Assembly: GCF_002797935.1 (NCBI RefSeq)
Contig: NZ_PGER01000001.1
Location: 4,960,001 to 5,024,000 of the forward strand
From: Flavobacterium sp. 1
GTDB lineage: Bacteria; Bacteroidota; Bacteroidia; Flavobacteriales; Flavobacteriaceae
Length of the DNA: 64,000 bases
Direction of reading: 5' to 3'
In this document: piece by piece, positions 1-7,936 of the stretch
Position numbering within the stretch: position 1 is the stretch's first letter
Layout of the letters: each line of letters begins with the position of its first letter
Program-made: the position numbers and the translations under genes
Notes under the pieces: generated by a model
What the model was told of the DNA's origin: nothing
The model's database searches: none
The model's input: only the letters and a program-made list of their open reading frames with translations

Positions 1-173
1 ACAGCAGTTTTTAAGATGCTGATCCAATTAGAATCGTAAGAAATGGTTTCGCATTCTAAAATTTCAAATGACCATTTATTATTTTTTATTACAAATTGAA
101 TATGAGCCAAATCGACTCCATCCAGCGAAGTTCCTGACATCACTCCGATAACGTTATAGTAATCTTTTTTCAT
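1..173 (-). CDS. anmK: Anhydro-N-acetylmuramic acid kinase, N-terminal part (cut by window edge)
   Basis: The reverse strand from an ATG at 173 reads into the window edge and gives about 57 residues. Near the N-terminus is the phosphate-binding motif GVMSGTSLDGVD (residues 10-21), which is diagnostic of AnmK, the kinase/hydrolase that returns anhydroMurNAc from peptidoglycan recycling to MurNAc-6-phosphate in the cytoplasm. The gene is transcribed away from the acyl-CoA dehydrogenase at 270, with about 95 bases between the two starts. Only the first part is present, so catalytic residues further on cannot be checked. Confidence 0.9.
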   Translation of the reverse strand, partial: MKKDYYNVIGVMSGTSLDGVDLAHIQFVIKNNKWSFEILECETISYDSNWISILKTA

Positions 174-269
174 AGGCCAAATTTACGATTCAAAATTGAA
201 AATTTCATAATTAAAAATTACCTTTGAAAACATTTTTTAAACAAAAACCACACTTTATTTTATATTATT

Positions 270-1409
270 ATGGATTTTAATCTAACCGAAGAACAATTAA
301 TGATACAACAAGCAGCGCGGGATTTTGCTCAAACTGAATTGTTGGAAGGGGTAATCGAAAGAGATGAACACTCCAAATTTCCTACTGAGCAAGTTAAAAA
401 AATGGCTGAACTTGGGTTTCTGGGGATGATGGTTGATCCAAAATATGGAGGTTCTGGATTGGACAGCGTTTCTTATGTTTTGGCGATTTCAGAAATTGCT
501 AAAATTGATGCTTCGGCAGCAGTTATCATGTCAGTAAATAATTCTTTGGTTTGTGCAGGATTAGAAAAATATTGTAACGAAGAACAGAAGATGAAATATC
601 TTGTTCCGCTTGCCAAAGGAGAGGTAATTGGAGCATTTTGCCTGTCTGAACCAGAAGCAGGATCAGATGCAACTTCACAAAAAACAACAGCGATTGATAA
701 AGGAGATCATTATTTGTTAAATGGAACCAAAAACTGGATTACCAATGGTGGAACAGCGTCAACTTATATTGTAATCGCCCAAACGGATATTGAAAAAGGA
801 CACAAAGGAATCAATGCTTTTATTGTCGAAAAAGGATGGGCTGGATTTGACATTGGACCAAAAGAAAAGAAAATGGGTATTCGTGGTTCCGACACGCATT
901 CTTTATTATTTAATGATGTAAAAGTGCCTAAAGAAAATAGAATTGGTGCCGATGGTTTTGGATTTAATTTTGCCATGGCGGTCTTAAACGGGGGACGCAT
1001 TGGTATTGCTTCGCAGGCTTTGGGAATCGCAACAGGTGCCTATGAATTGGCTTTGAAATATTCGCAAGTGCGTAAATCTTTTGGAAAAGAAATTTTCAAA
1101 CACCAAGCAATAGCTTTTAAATTGGCTGATATGGCGACTCAGATTTCGGCGGCCAGATTGTTGTGCTATAATGCGGCTTACCAAAAAGATGCCGGAATGG
1201 ACATTTCGCAATCGGGAGCAATGGCCAAATTATTTGCTTCTCAAACCGCGATGGATACCACTATCGAAGCCGTACAAATTCACGGCGGAAACGGTTATGT
1301 AGCCGAGTATCATGTGGAACGCATGATGCGCGACGCCAAAATCACACAGATTTATGAAGGAACTTCCGAAATTCAACGTATTGTAATTTCAAGAACCCTT
1401 ATTGCATAG
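270..1409 (+). CDS. Acyl-CoA dehydrogenase
   Basis: A 379-residue flavoprotein that would oxidise acyl-CoA to trans-2-enoyl-CoA in fatty-acid or branched-chain degradation, passing electrons to electron-transfer flavoprotein. The order of family motifs is complete: N-terminal helical domain with YGGSGLD, the beta-domain FAD motif AFCLSEPEAGSDATS, WITNGG, the C-terminal R-x-x-FGK and QIHGGNGY motifs, and IYEGTSEIQR with the catalytic glutamate at about residue 363. Length matches short/medium-chain (butyryl-CoA-like) enzymes. It stands alone, divergent from anmK and followed by a terminator hairpin. Chain-length preference cannot be read from sequence. Confidence 0.95.
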   Translation: MDFNLTEEQLMIQQAARDFAQTELLEGVIERDEHSKFPTEQVKKMAELGFLGMMVDPKYGGSGLDSVSYVLAISEIAKIDASAAVIMSVNNSLVCAGLEKYCNEEQKMKYLVPLAKGEVIGAFCLSEPEAGSDATSQKTTAIDKGDHYLLNGTKNWITNGGTASTYIVIAQTDIEKGHKGINAFIVEKGWAGFDIGPKEKKMGIRGSDTHSLLFNDVKVPKENRIGADGFGFNFAMAVLNGGRIGIASQALGIATGAYELALKYSQVRKSFGKEIFKHQAIAFKLADMATQISAARLLCYNAAYQKDAGMDISQSGAMAKLFASQTAMDTTIEAVQIHGGNGYVAEYHVERMMRDAKITQIYEGTSEIQRIVISRTLIA

Positions 1410-1429
1410 TTTTTTTAAACGCAGCATAT

Positions 1430-1463
1430 AAATCCAAACCTGAATTTCGAGTTTGGATTTTTT
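1430..1463 (+). terminator. Intrinsic terminator after acyl-CoA dehydrogenase
   Basis: A 10-bp perfect stem (AAATCCAAAC with GTTTGGATTT) is followed at once by a run of T. It starts about 20 bases after the dehydrogenase stop codon. Confidence 0.8.
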
Positions 1464-1534
1464 ATTTAAAGGACATGCTTTTTAAATCGACTTTGTTTAT
1501 TTTTACACTAATTAGAATACATTCATAAATAGTT

Positions 1535-2212
1535 ATGTACGACGAATTGAAATATTGGTACCTTCGGGATCACAAATTATTTTGGACATTGAGTATGTCA
1601 CAAATCAAGCAGTTGTGTATTATCACGGGTTTTAAAAAAGCCAAAAAAGGAGATGTTATCTATTTCTCTTCTTCAGATGTGCCTCGGGTTTTTCTACTAA
1701 AAAAAGGAAATATTAAAATTGTTGCTGTCGATGAAGACGGAAATGAAACCATCAAAGACATTATCCAAAAAGGCGATTTGTTTGGTGAATTGACATTAGA
1801 GAATGATGTTAATTCCAATGAATACGCAAAAGCATTGACGGATGAAATCATTATCTGCAGTTTTTTATTATCCGATTTTGAAAATTTATTGCTTCAAAAT
1901 CCTAGTTTGGCTTTGTCTTATACCAAGTTTGTAGGGTTGAAAATGAAACGCATTAAAAATAGTTATGCTAATTTGATTTCGAAAGATGCTAAAACCCGGC
2001 TGTATCAATTCCTAAAAGATTGGGCCGAGAGAGAAGGGAAACTTACCGAAAATAGAGTTGTTCTTGAAAATTATCTAACTCAGAATGATATAGCTCAAAT
2101 TATTTGTACTTCCAGACAAACTACTACGCAATTGCTAAATGAAATGGAGGCAAATGGATTATTGTATTATAATAGGAAAGAAATTATTATTGAGGACATT
2201 ACTAAATTATAG
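1535..2212 (+). CDS. Crp/Fnr family transcriptional regulator
   Basis: A 225-residue regulator with an N-terminal cyclic-nucleotide-binding beta-roll (about residues 25-120, with the GDLFGE segment) and a C-terminal winged helix of the Crp type (about 150-220; NDIAQIICTSRQTTTQLLNEM is the recognition region). No CxxC or cysteine cluster suggests an Fe-S sensor. It lies just upstream of the AhpD-like gene at 2328, which has its own promoter. A similar Crp/Fnr plus AhpD-like pair recurs at 54.2-55.3 kb, so it may sense a stress that the neighbour relieves. The ligand is unknown. Confidence 0.88.
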   Translation: MYDELKYWYLRDHKLFWTLSMSQIKQLCIITGFKKAKKGDVIYFSSSDVPRVFLLKKGNIKIVAVDEDGNETIKDIIQKGDLFGELTLENDVNSNEYAKALTDEIIICSFLLSDFENLLLQNPSLALSYTKFVGLKMKRIKNSYANLISKDAKTRLYQFLKDWAEREGKLTENRVVLENYLTQNDIAQIICTSRQTTTQLLNEMEANGLLYYNRKEIIIEDITKL

Positions 2213-2228
2213 TTTTTGAAGAGGGAAA

Positions 2229-2296
2229 ATCGTCCATCACCTTGCGTTTATTGTCCATTTTATAACTTTTAAAGCTGTCGCATCTTTGTAATGTCA
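2229..2296 (+). promoter_or_regulatory. Promoter with paired TCCAT boxes upstream of AhpD-like gene
   Basis: GTCCAT occurs at 2232 and again at 2253, exactly 21 bp apart. A Bacteroidota-like -7 element (CATCTTTG, TTTG at 2285-2288) begins 32 bases after the second box. The whole block is closely matched upstream of the gene at 3160, with identical spacings. Direct repeats two helical turns apart next to the -33 region are typical of AraC-type activator sites, and an AraC gene lies at 4888. Confidence 0.6.
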
Positions 2297-2327
2297 ATAA
2301 AGACAAGCAATTTTAAAATTAAATAAA

Positions 2328-2864
2328 ATGACTACTACAACATTTTCAGTTCCAACAAGATCAGAAGTTTCAGAAAACAACCAAGTAATTTTTGACAACC
2401 TGCAAAAAGCTTTAGGATTTGTACCTAATTTATATGCTACAATTGGATATTCAAAAAATGGATTAGAGCGATTTTTAGCTTATCAAAATGCTAAAACTAC
2501 TTTATCCAATAAAGAAAAAGAAGCAGTAAATTTAATCGTAAGTCAAGTTAACAACTGTACATATTGCCAAAGTGCCCACACCGTTATTGGGAAAATGAAT
2601 GGTTTTACAGATGAGCAATTATTGGATATCCGAAGAGGAAAAGCTACTGATCCAAAATTGAATGCATTGGTTCAATTGGCCGCAGAAATTACTAAAACTA
2701 GAGGAAACGCTAATTCTGATTTAGTTGATGCTTTTTTTGTTCAAGGTTATACTAATGAAAATCTAATTGATTTGATGCTTTTAATAAGTGATAAAACTGC
2801 AATGAACTATTTGCATAATTTAACACAAGTGCCAGTTGATTTTCCTTTGGCACCAGCTTTATAA
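2328..2864 (+). CDS. Carboxymuconolactone decarboxylase / AhpD-like family protein
   Basis: A 178-residue AhpD-like protein. The family hallmark is visible: C77-T-Y-C80 followed by an SAH motif, the redox CxxC plus histidine used by AhpD-type alkylhydroperoxidases. Conserved EKEAVNLIVSQVNNC leads into it. The likely role is peroxidase or a related thiol-redox activity in the cytoplasm. It is followed by its own terminator and preceded by a promoter that matches that of the next gene, so it is probably co-regulated with the thioredoxin-like cluster but transcribed alone. The substrate is unknown. Confidence 0.88.
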   Translation: MTTTTFSVPTRSEVSENNQVIFDNLQKALGFVPNLYATIGYSKNGLERFLAYQNAKTTLSNKEKEAVNLIVSQVNNCTYCQSAHTVIGKMNGFTDEQLLDIRRGKATDPKLNALVQLAAEITKTRGNANSDLVDAFFVQGYTNENLIDLMLLISDKTAMNYLHNLTQVPVDFPLAPAL

Positions 2865-2916
2865 TTGTAATTTGTGTTCAAAAAGGTTAGATCAAGATGA
2901 TAAAGAAACATTAATC

Positions 2917-2951
2917 AAAAGCCCCAAAAAAATAAATTTTGGGGCTTTTGT
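2917..2951 (+). terminator. Intrinsic terminator after AhpD-like gene
   Basis: The perfect stem AAAAGCCCCAAAA / TTTTGGGGCTTTT closes on a short A/T loop. It lies about 55 bases beyond the stop codon at 2864 and separates this gene from the cluster starting at 3160. Confidence 0.8.
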
Positions 2952-3073
2952 GTGTTTTAATTATTGGTAGAGTTTGACTCTACCGACATTAAATTGAGAT
3001 AGTAGCATTAAAATGGTAATTTTACTGAATTAGAAATTAGTTAACTCTAATCGTGACAATTCTATTTGCAGGG

Positions 3074-3140
3074 AAAATTGTCCATCATCTTACGGTTTTT
3101 ATCCATTTTATTTTTGAGTTTCATATCGCAACTTTGTACC
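3074..3140 (+). promoter_or_regulatory. Second copy of the paired TCCAT promoter, upstream of thioredoxin-like gene
   Basis: TCCAT boxes at 3081 and 3102 are 21 bp apart, and TTTG of the -7 element lies at 3133-3136. Box-to-box and box-to-promoter spacing are the same as at 2229-2296. Similarity runs over about 65 bases, including the non-box positions, which is more than shared promoter elements alone would need. Confidence 0.6.
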
Positions 3141-3159
3141 GAATTAAAACAATACAACT

Positions 3160-3795
3160 ATGACAACGGAAAATAATCTTAGCTCCATTACAAATTTAGA
3201 ATACAAAGCCTACTTTCAAAAAGGAATAAATTACAATGAATACAAGGAACACATGGCAGATGATTTGGCTGCTAATTCTGATGTCAAAATAAAAGAATAC
3301 ATTAGCATGAATCAGCATCGTATGCATCGTGTGGAAAAAACATATGTTGTTTCAAATAAATTAATGAAAGAAGTACAACTTTTAAAAAACAAGACCTATT
3401 GGTTGGTTTTAACTGAACATTGGTGTGGTGATGCTTCGCAGATATTACCAGCATTGCATAAAATAGAGGCAGAGAGCGAAGGGAAAATTGAAATGAAATT
3501 AGTTTATAGAGATCAGAATTTGGAATTAATGGATCAGTATTTAACCAATAACGGTCGGTCAATTCCAAAATTAATTCAATTGGATTCTAATTATAATGTA
3601 ACTGGTATTTGGGGGCCAAGACCGGAATTTGCGCAAAATTTAGTTAAGGTGTTAAAGTCCGATCCAACAACGGCAGACACCTACGCAAATCAGCTTCATT
3701 TGTGGTATGCAAAAGACAGACAGAAATCTTTAGAAATTGAAATATCGGAACTTTTAGCGCAATCTGCTTTATTGCAAATAGGCGCTTTATCTTAA
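3160..3795 (+). CDS. Thioredoxin family protein (single-cysteine type)
   Basis: A 211-residue thioredoxin-fold protein. The segment LVLTEHWCGDASQ places W88-C89 where thioredoxins have WCxxC, but the second cysteine is replaced (CGDA). It is therefore unlikely to act as an ordinary dithiol reductase. A cis-Pro region (RSIPKLIQLD) follows at about residues 130-140. The best family match from memory is the Thioredoxin_9-type proteins of Gram-positives and Bacteroidota. It is the first gene of a run, followed by genes at 3814, 4234 and 4888 with short gaps. It may act with the AhpD-like protein in thiol or peroxide metabolism, which is inference. Confidence 0.82.
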   Translation: MTTENNLSSITNLEYKAYFQKGINYNEYKEHMADDLAANSDVKIKEYISMNQHRMHRVEKTYVVSNKLMKEVQLLKNKTYWLVLTEHWCGDASQILPALHKIEAESEGKIEMKLVYRDQNLELMDQYLTNNGRSIPKLIQLDSNYNVTGIWGPRPEFAQNLVKVLKSDPTTADTYANQLHLWYAKDRQKSLEIEISELLAQSALLQIGALS

Positions 3796-3813
3796 TTTAA
3801 AATTTTAATTATC

Positions 3814-4227
3814 ATGGAACAAAGACATCCACTTCCTCCATTTAATATGGAAACTGCTTTGCAAAAAGTACAATTGGCCGAAGATGCTTGGAATAGCAAA
3901 GACCCGGAGCGAATCGCTTTGGCATACACTGTAGATACCGAATGGCGCAACAGAACCGAATTTATTAACGGGCGTGAAGCTGTTAAAGAATTTTTAAAAG
4001 GGAAATGGGGAAAAGAACTCGACTATAAACTCAAAAAAGAATTGTGGGGTTTTCGTGAAAACCGAATGGCGGTTCGTTTTGAATATGAATATCGAAATGC
4101 GGCTGGACAATGGTTTCGCGCTTACGGAAATGAAAATTGGGAGTTTGATGAAAATGGTTTGATGCGCAAGCGTTTTGCCAGTATCAATGATTTGCCAATA
4201 GACGAAAAAGACAGAAAATTTAAATAA
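3814..4227 (+). CDS. DUF1348 / nuclear transport factor 2 (SnoaL-like) family protein
   Basis: A 137-residue protein with the features of the DUF1348 branch of the NTF2 fold: an N-terminal helix ending in [16 protein letters not shown], then [16 protein letters not shown] and a C-terminal block [21 protein letters not shown]2-like cone folds bind small hydrophobic ligands or act as isomerases and hydratases. The biochemical role of DUF1348 is not known to me. It is 18 bases downstream of the thioredoxin-like gene and 6 bases upstream of the PNPOx-like gene, so it is surely co-transcribed. Confidence 0.85.
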   Translation: MEQRHPLPPFNMETALQKVQLAEDAWNSKDPERIALAYTVDTEWRNRTEFINGREAVKEFLKGKWGKELDYKLKKELWGFRENRMAVRFEYEYRNAAGQWFRAYGNENWEFDENGLMRKRFASINDLPIDEKDRKFK

Positions 4228-4233
4228 TTTCTC

Positions 4234-4863
4234 ATGGCTAAAAATTTTGCAGAAATAGCATTTTCGAATGCTGTCAAAGCACTACAAGAAAAGCATGGTA
4301 GTCGAAAAGGGTATGAACGAATGGAAAAATTCAATATCATTGACGGTTTATCCGAAAATGAAATGGGTTTTATAAGCAATCGGGATAATTTCTATTTGGC
4401 ATCCATTGGCGAAAAAAACTTTCCGTACATTCAGCATCGAGGCGGTCCCAAAGGTTTTGTGAAAGTCTTAGATACAAACACTATTGGTTTTATCGATTTT
4501 TCAGGAAACAAACAGTACATATCTGTTGGGAATTTTGCGACCAACAATAATGTAGCGCTAATTATGATGGATTATCCGGGAAGAGCGAGACTGAAAATTT
4601 TTGCCAAAGCCGAAATTATTGAACTCAAGGACAATCCAGAATTACTGTCTAAACTCGATTTAGATGAGTATCAGTTTCGTTCAGAACGGATGATGCTTTT
4701 TCATATTGAAGCTTTTGACTGGAATTGTCCTCAGCACATCACACAACGTTTTACTGAGGAAGAAATACAAATAGCTTTTGAACCGCAGCTTCAATACATT
4801 TCAAAGTTAGAAAAAGAAATAGAAAATCTTAAAAACAGACTAAAAGAATCTGGTTTAAACTAA
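4234..4863 (+). CDS. Pyridoxamine 5'-phosphate oxidase-like (FMN-binding split barrel) protein
   Basis: A 209-residue split-barrel flavoprotein of the PNPOx-like superfamily. The visible core is NFYLASIGEKNFPYIQHRGGPKGFVKVLD, then a strand pair GFIDFSGNKQYISVGN and the segment ALIMMDYPGRARLKIFAKAE, typical of the family members annotated as pyridoxamine 5'-phosphate oxidase-related. The C-terminus ends in a coiled-coil-like helix (YISKLEKEIENLKNRLKES). It lies within the thioredoxin/DUF1348/AraC operon, suggesting a flavin-dependent reduction of a reactive small molecule. The exact substrate is unknown, and a true PdxH function is unlikely. Confidence 0.85.
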   Translation: MAKNFAEIAFSNAVKALQEKHGSRKGYERMEKFNIIDGLSENEMGFISNRDNFYLASIGEKNFPYIQHRGGPKGFVKVLDTNTIGFIDFSGNKQYISVGNFATNNNVALIMMDYPGRARLKIFAKAEIIELKDNPELLSKLDLDEYQFRSERMMLFHIEAFDWNCPQHITQRFTEEEIQIAFEPQLQYISKLEKEIENLKNRLKESGLN

Positions 4864-4887
4864 ATTTGTTTATAAAAATAGCATAGT

Positions 4888-5769
4888 ATGATAGATCAAT
4901 CCACGTTTACTTTAGTCAATCCACAAAACGGAAATTTGGCTTTCAAACTTTTTTCTTTTGAAAGCATTTCTTGTTTTGATCATATTCAACGATTGAATTA
5001 CTATTCCCTAATTTGGATTCAAAAAGGAAAAGGTAAAGTAAAAGTAGATTTTTCAGAATATGATTTTTCAGAAAATCAATTACTGGCTTTTGCACCCTAT
5101 CAGCCTTTTATGTTATCCTCTGATGATGCCATAGAAGGGAAAGTAATTCATTTTCATCCTGATTTTTTCTGCATTATGAAACACCATGATGAAGTAGCTT
5201 GCAATGGGGTTTTGTTCAATAATATTTATGAACCTCCGTATGTGTTGATTGATGAAGCGGCTAGAGCTACATTCAATATGGTTTTGGAACAAATGAAGAT
5301 TGAAATGCAAAATCCTGCGTTAGCACAATATGAATTATTAATATCCTATTTGAAAATTTTTCTCATTACCGCCTCTCGATTAAAAAAAGAACAGCAGCCA
5401 AAAGAACTTGTACCAATAGAAGAAAATACAGCGCCATTTATTCTTCAAAATTTAAAAAATTTCATTGAACAGAATTTCAAAACCAAACATTCTGCCAGTG
5501 ATTATGCCGATTTACTGAATATTTCTCCAAAGGCTTTAGCAAAAATTACCAAAAATCACTTCAATAAAACGTTGACCAATTTAATTGCAGAACGCATTAT
5601 TATCGAAGCCAAAAGGGAATTGTACTTAACGAATAAACCCGTAAAAGAAATTGCCTATGAACTCGGTTATGATGACGAGCATTATTTTAGTCGTTTCTTT
5701 AAAACCAATGCTGAAGTTTCTCCACAAACTTATCGTGAAACCGTTGGTTTTGCTAAAGCAGTGATTTGA
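4888..5769 (+). CDS. AraC family transcriptional regulator
   Basis: A 293-residue regulator with an N-terminal cupin-like sensor domain (about 1-170) and a C-terminal double helix-turn-helix AraC domain (about 190-290). The second helix-turn-helix carries the family signature VKEIAYELGYDDEHYFSRFFK and SPQTYRE. It follows the PNPOx-like gene by 24 bases and is the likely regulator of the cluster. AraC proteins typically bind two direct boxes about 21 bp apart near -35, which is what is seen at 2232/2253 and 3081/3102. The inducer is unknown. Confidence 0.92.
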   Translation: MIDQSTFTLVNPQNGNLAFKLFSFESISCFDHIQRLNYYSLIWIQKGKGKVKVDFSEYDFSENQLLAFAPYQPFMLSSDDAIEGKVIHFHPDFFCIMKHHDEVACNGVLFNNIYEPPYVLIDEAARATFNMVLEQMKIEMQNPALAQYELLISYLKIFLITASRLKKEQQPKELVPIEENTAPFILQNLKNFIEQNFKTKHSASDYADLLNISPKALAKITKNHFNKTLTNLIAERIIIEAKRELYLTNKPVKEIAYELGYDDEHYFSRFFKTNAEVSPQTYRETVGFAKAVI

Positions 5770-5828
5770 TTTACAGAAATTTTGCTTCCAATGTAAACTA
5801 TCCGACATTTAGCCTTTTTTTACTGCTT

Positions 5829-5836
5829 TATATTTG
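5829..5836 (+). promoter_or_regulatory. -7 promoter element of the YHS-DoxX-DinB operon
   Basis: TATATTTG fits the Bacteroidota -7 consensus TAnnTTTG. It would start transcription around 5841-5843. This places the in-frame ATG at 5839 at or before the transcript start and selects the ATG at 5866 for the YHS gene. Confidence 0.55.
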
Positions 5837-5865
5837 TAATGTCAAAATCAATAAAAAAAGCTACC

Positions 5866-6327
5866 ATGAAAAGAGTAATTGTACTGCTGTTGGCTGTCTT
5901 TGCATTCTCAGTAACATTTGCGCAAAGTTCTGTCCAAAAACTATCCGAATATAATTTAGAAAAAAGAGTTGCCATTCAAGGCTATGATCCTGTTGCATAT
6001 TTTAAACAAGGTAAAGCTATAAAAGGCAAAAAGGAATTAATCGCTGCCTATGAAGGTGTGATTTATCAATTTTCTTCAGTGTCAAACAAAGAACTCTTTA
6101 CAAAAAATGCTTCAGCCTATGAGCCACAATACGGAGGTTGGTGTGCCTATGCGATGGGAAGTTCCAGTGAGAAAGTCGAAATCAATCCTGAAACTTTCAA
6201 AATTATAGACGGTAAATTGTATCTGTTTTATAATGCCTATTTCAACAATACCTTAAAAAGCTGGAATAAGGATGAAGCTGGTTTAAAAGCAAAAGCAGAT
6301 GCTAATTGGAAAAAATTCATAAAATAA
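5866..6327 (+). CDS. Secreted YHS domain-containing protein
   Basis: A 153-residue protein beginning at the ATG at 5866, which gives a clean signal peptide (K-R, hydrophobic core, FAQ cleavage site at about residue 20). The upstream ATG at 5839 overlaps the promoter. The YHS-like region is visible in IQGYDPVAYFKQGKAIKGKK, followed by YQFSSVSNKELFTKNASAYEPQYGGWCAYAMG, which resembles metal-binding YHS/TRASH domains. Predicted location is the periplasm. It opens an operon with a DoxX-like membrane protein 6 bases downstream. The function is unassigned, possibly metal or redox-related. Confidence 0.88.
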   Translation: MKRVIVLLLAVFAFSVTFAQSSVQKLSEYNLEKRVAIQGYDPVAYFKQGKAIKGKKELIAAYEGVIYQFSSVSNKELFTKNASAYEPQYGGWCAYAMGSSSEKVEINPETFKIIDGKLYLFYNAYFNNTLKSWNKDEAGLKAKADANWKKFIK

Positions 6328-6333
6328 GAAATC

Positions 6334-6723
6334 ATGAATAAATCAATACTAATTTGGATAGTTCGGCTAACGGCAGCAGTTATTTTATTGCAGACACTGT
6401 ATTTTAAATTCACTGGAGCCGAAGAAAGCGTCTATATTTTCTCGACATTAGGAATGGAGCCTTACGGAAGAATTGGATCTGGAGTGGACGAGTTAATCGC
6501 TGCCATTTTAATCCTGATTCCCAGAACAACTTTGTTAGGTGCTTTGATAGGTGCTGGGGTCATGCTTGGCGCTATTTTCTCGCATCTTTTTGTATTGGGA
6601 ATCGAAGTAAAAAATGACGGCGGAGAGTTATTTGCTTTAGCAATAATTACCTTTCTTTGTTGTGTTGCATTGATTTATTGGGATAAAAGTAAAATTATAA
6701 ACCTCTTAAAATTGAAACTGTAA
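6334..6723 (+). CDS. DoxX-like inner-membrane protein
   Basis: A 129-residue protein with four hydrophobic segments (about residues 5-25, 48-62, 65-85 and 97-115). The N-terminal pattern RLTAAVILLQTLYFKFTGA followed by a short loop and a GSGVDELIAA helix is typical of DoxX/DoxD-like proteins of Bacteroidota. Such proteins sit in the cytoplasmic membrane and are linked to quinone, thiosulfate or stress-redox functions in some bacteria. The specific role here is unknown. It is sandwiched tightly between the YHS and DinB genes (gaps of 6 and 1 bases), so it is part of the operon. Confidence 0.8.
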   Translation: MNKSILIWIVRLTAAVILLQTLYFKFTGAEESVYIFSTLGMEPYGRIGSGVDELIAAILILIPRTTLLGALIGAGVMLGAIFSHLFVLGIEVKNDGGELFALAIITFLCCVALIYWDKSKIINLLKLKL

Positions 6724-6724
6724 T

Positions 6725-7213
6725 ATGCTAATTCCATCTGTAAATAGTAGTCTGAACGAATTAATTGAATTGCTTCGTCAATTGTCCGAAGAGGAATATT
6801 CAAAAGCTTGTTTTGAATTGAGTGGTTCCAGCATAGGCGAACATACGCGGCATATCGTTGAAATGTTTCAGTGCTTAGTTCGAAATTATGATTCCGCAAT
6901 CGTGAATTACGATAAACGAGATCGTAATAAATTGATAGAAACAAATACCAGTTTTGCGGTGCAAATGATTTTAGATATTAAAAACAGTATTTTGAAGGAA
7001 AATAAAAATCTAGAATTGCACCAAAACATTGACGGTAAATCGGTTAATATTCAAAGCAATTATTACCGAGAATTATTATATAATTTAGAACATTGCATTC
7101 ATCATCAGGCATTAATTAAAGTCGCGATTTTGAAATGTGAAAGCGTAGCTGTTGATGATAATTTTGGAGTGGCTCGTTCTACAATCGAATACAGAAAACA
7201 ATGTGTACAGTAA
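6725..7213 (+). CDS. DinB-like metal-binding four-helix protein
   Basis: A 162-residue protein of the DinB/YfiT superfamily. The metal-ligand histidines are visible in SIGEHTRHIVE (about residues 40-43) and in the C-terminal helix EHCIHHQALIKVAI (about 123-127). Family members include bacillithiol transferases and mycothiol-dependent enzymes, many of unknown substrate. This is not the DNA polymerase IV also called DinB. It begins 1 base after the DoxX stop and overlaps the next gene by 13 bases, so translation is probably coupled. Confidence 0.82.
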   Translation: MLIPSVNSSLNELIELLRQLSEEEYSKACFELSGSSIGEHTRHIVEMFQCLVRNYDSAIVNYDKRDRNKLIETNTSFAVQMILDIKNSILKENKNLELHQNIDGKSVNIQSNYYRELLYNLEHCIHHQALIKVAILKCESVAVDDNFGVARSTIEYRKQCVQ

Positions 7214-7911
7214 GTTTTGTTTGTTCCAATGATAAAATTATCATTACTTCCAATCGTGATGAAAAAATAATCCGACCAAATGCGATTCCGCCCAAAAACT
7301 ATACTCTGAACGGGAAAAATATTATTTATCCAAAAGATTCCAAAGCAGGTGGGACTTGGTATGTGGTGGACGAAAACGGAACCGTTTTGGTCTTGCTCAA
7401 TGGAGCCGATGAAAAACATGAAGTACAATTACACTATCGAAAAAGCCGTGGTTTGATTGTGCTTGAGATGATTAGTAGCGCTTCTCCAAAGCAATTTTGG
7501 GATGAAATTGATTTAAAAAATATAGAACCTTTTACCTTAGTTTTGTTTCAGGAAAAACAGCTTTTTCAATTGCGCTGGAATGGAGCCGAAAAATTAGCTT
7601 TAGATTTAGAGACTGATAAAAATTATGTTTGGTCTTCGTCAACTTTGTATTCCAAAGAGATTCGGGAACAACGGGCGAGTTGGTTTTACACGTTTTTGGA
7701 TCTAAATCCCGAAATTACAGAAGAGAAAATGCTTCATTTTCATCGGTATACCGAAGCTGATAACAATCAACATGGTTTGGTAATTAATCGTAATAATGAA
7801 TTGAAAACATTAAGTATTACCCAATCGTTTATTGAGAAAAATAAGGTAACCATGAATTATTTGGACCTGATTGCCGAAAAAGAATATTCTAAAACGTTTA
7901 TTTCCATTTAA
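7201..7911 (+). CDS. NRDE family protein (TANGO2-like)
   Basis: A 236-residue NRDE/TANGO2-domain protein. The N-terminus MCTVSF and the motif ITSNRDEKIIRP define the family, and Cys2 is the presumed N-terminal nucleophile after methionine removal (Ntn-hydrolase fold). Eukaryotic TANGO2 has been tied to heme and lipid handling; the bacterial role is not established. The start lies inside the end of the DinB-like gene (13-base overlap), which supports operon membership. The region AGGTWYVVDENGTVLVLLNG is also typical. Confidence 0.86.
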   Translation: MCTVSFVCSNDKIIITSNRDEKIIRPNAIPPKNYTLNGKNIIYPKDSKAGGTWYVVDENGTVLVLLNGADEKHEVQLHYRKSRGLIVLEMISSASPKQFWDEIDLKNIEPFTLVLFQEKQLFQLRWNGAEKLALDLETDKNYVWSSSTLYSKEIREQRASWFYTFLDLNPEITEEKMLHFHRYTEADNNQHGLVINRNNELKTLSITQSFIEKNKVTMNYLDLIAEKEYSKTFISI

Positions 7912-7936
7912 TAAAGCTTAATAAATAATTACAATA

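Noticed and set aside
5761..5836. Third copy of the paired TCCAT operator before the YHS gene
   Set aside because: TTCCAATG and ATCCGACATT occur, but their spacing to each other is about 14, not 21, so the match is too weak.
6725..7213. DinB as DNA polymerase IV
   Set aside because: The protein is a 162-residue four-helix metal-binding DinB/YfiT type with no polymerase motifs.
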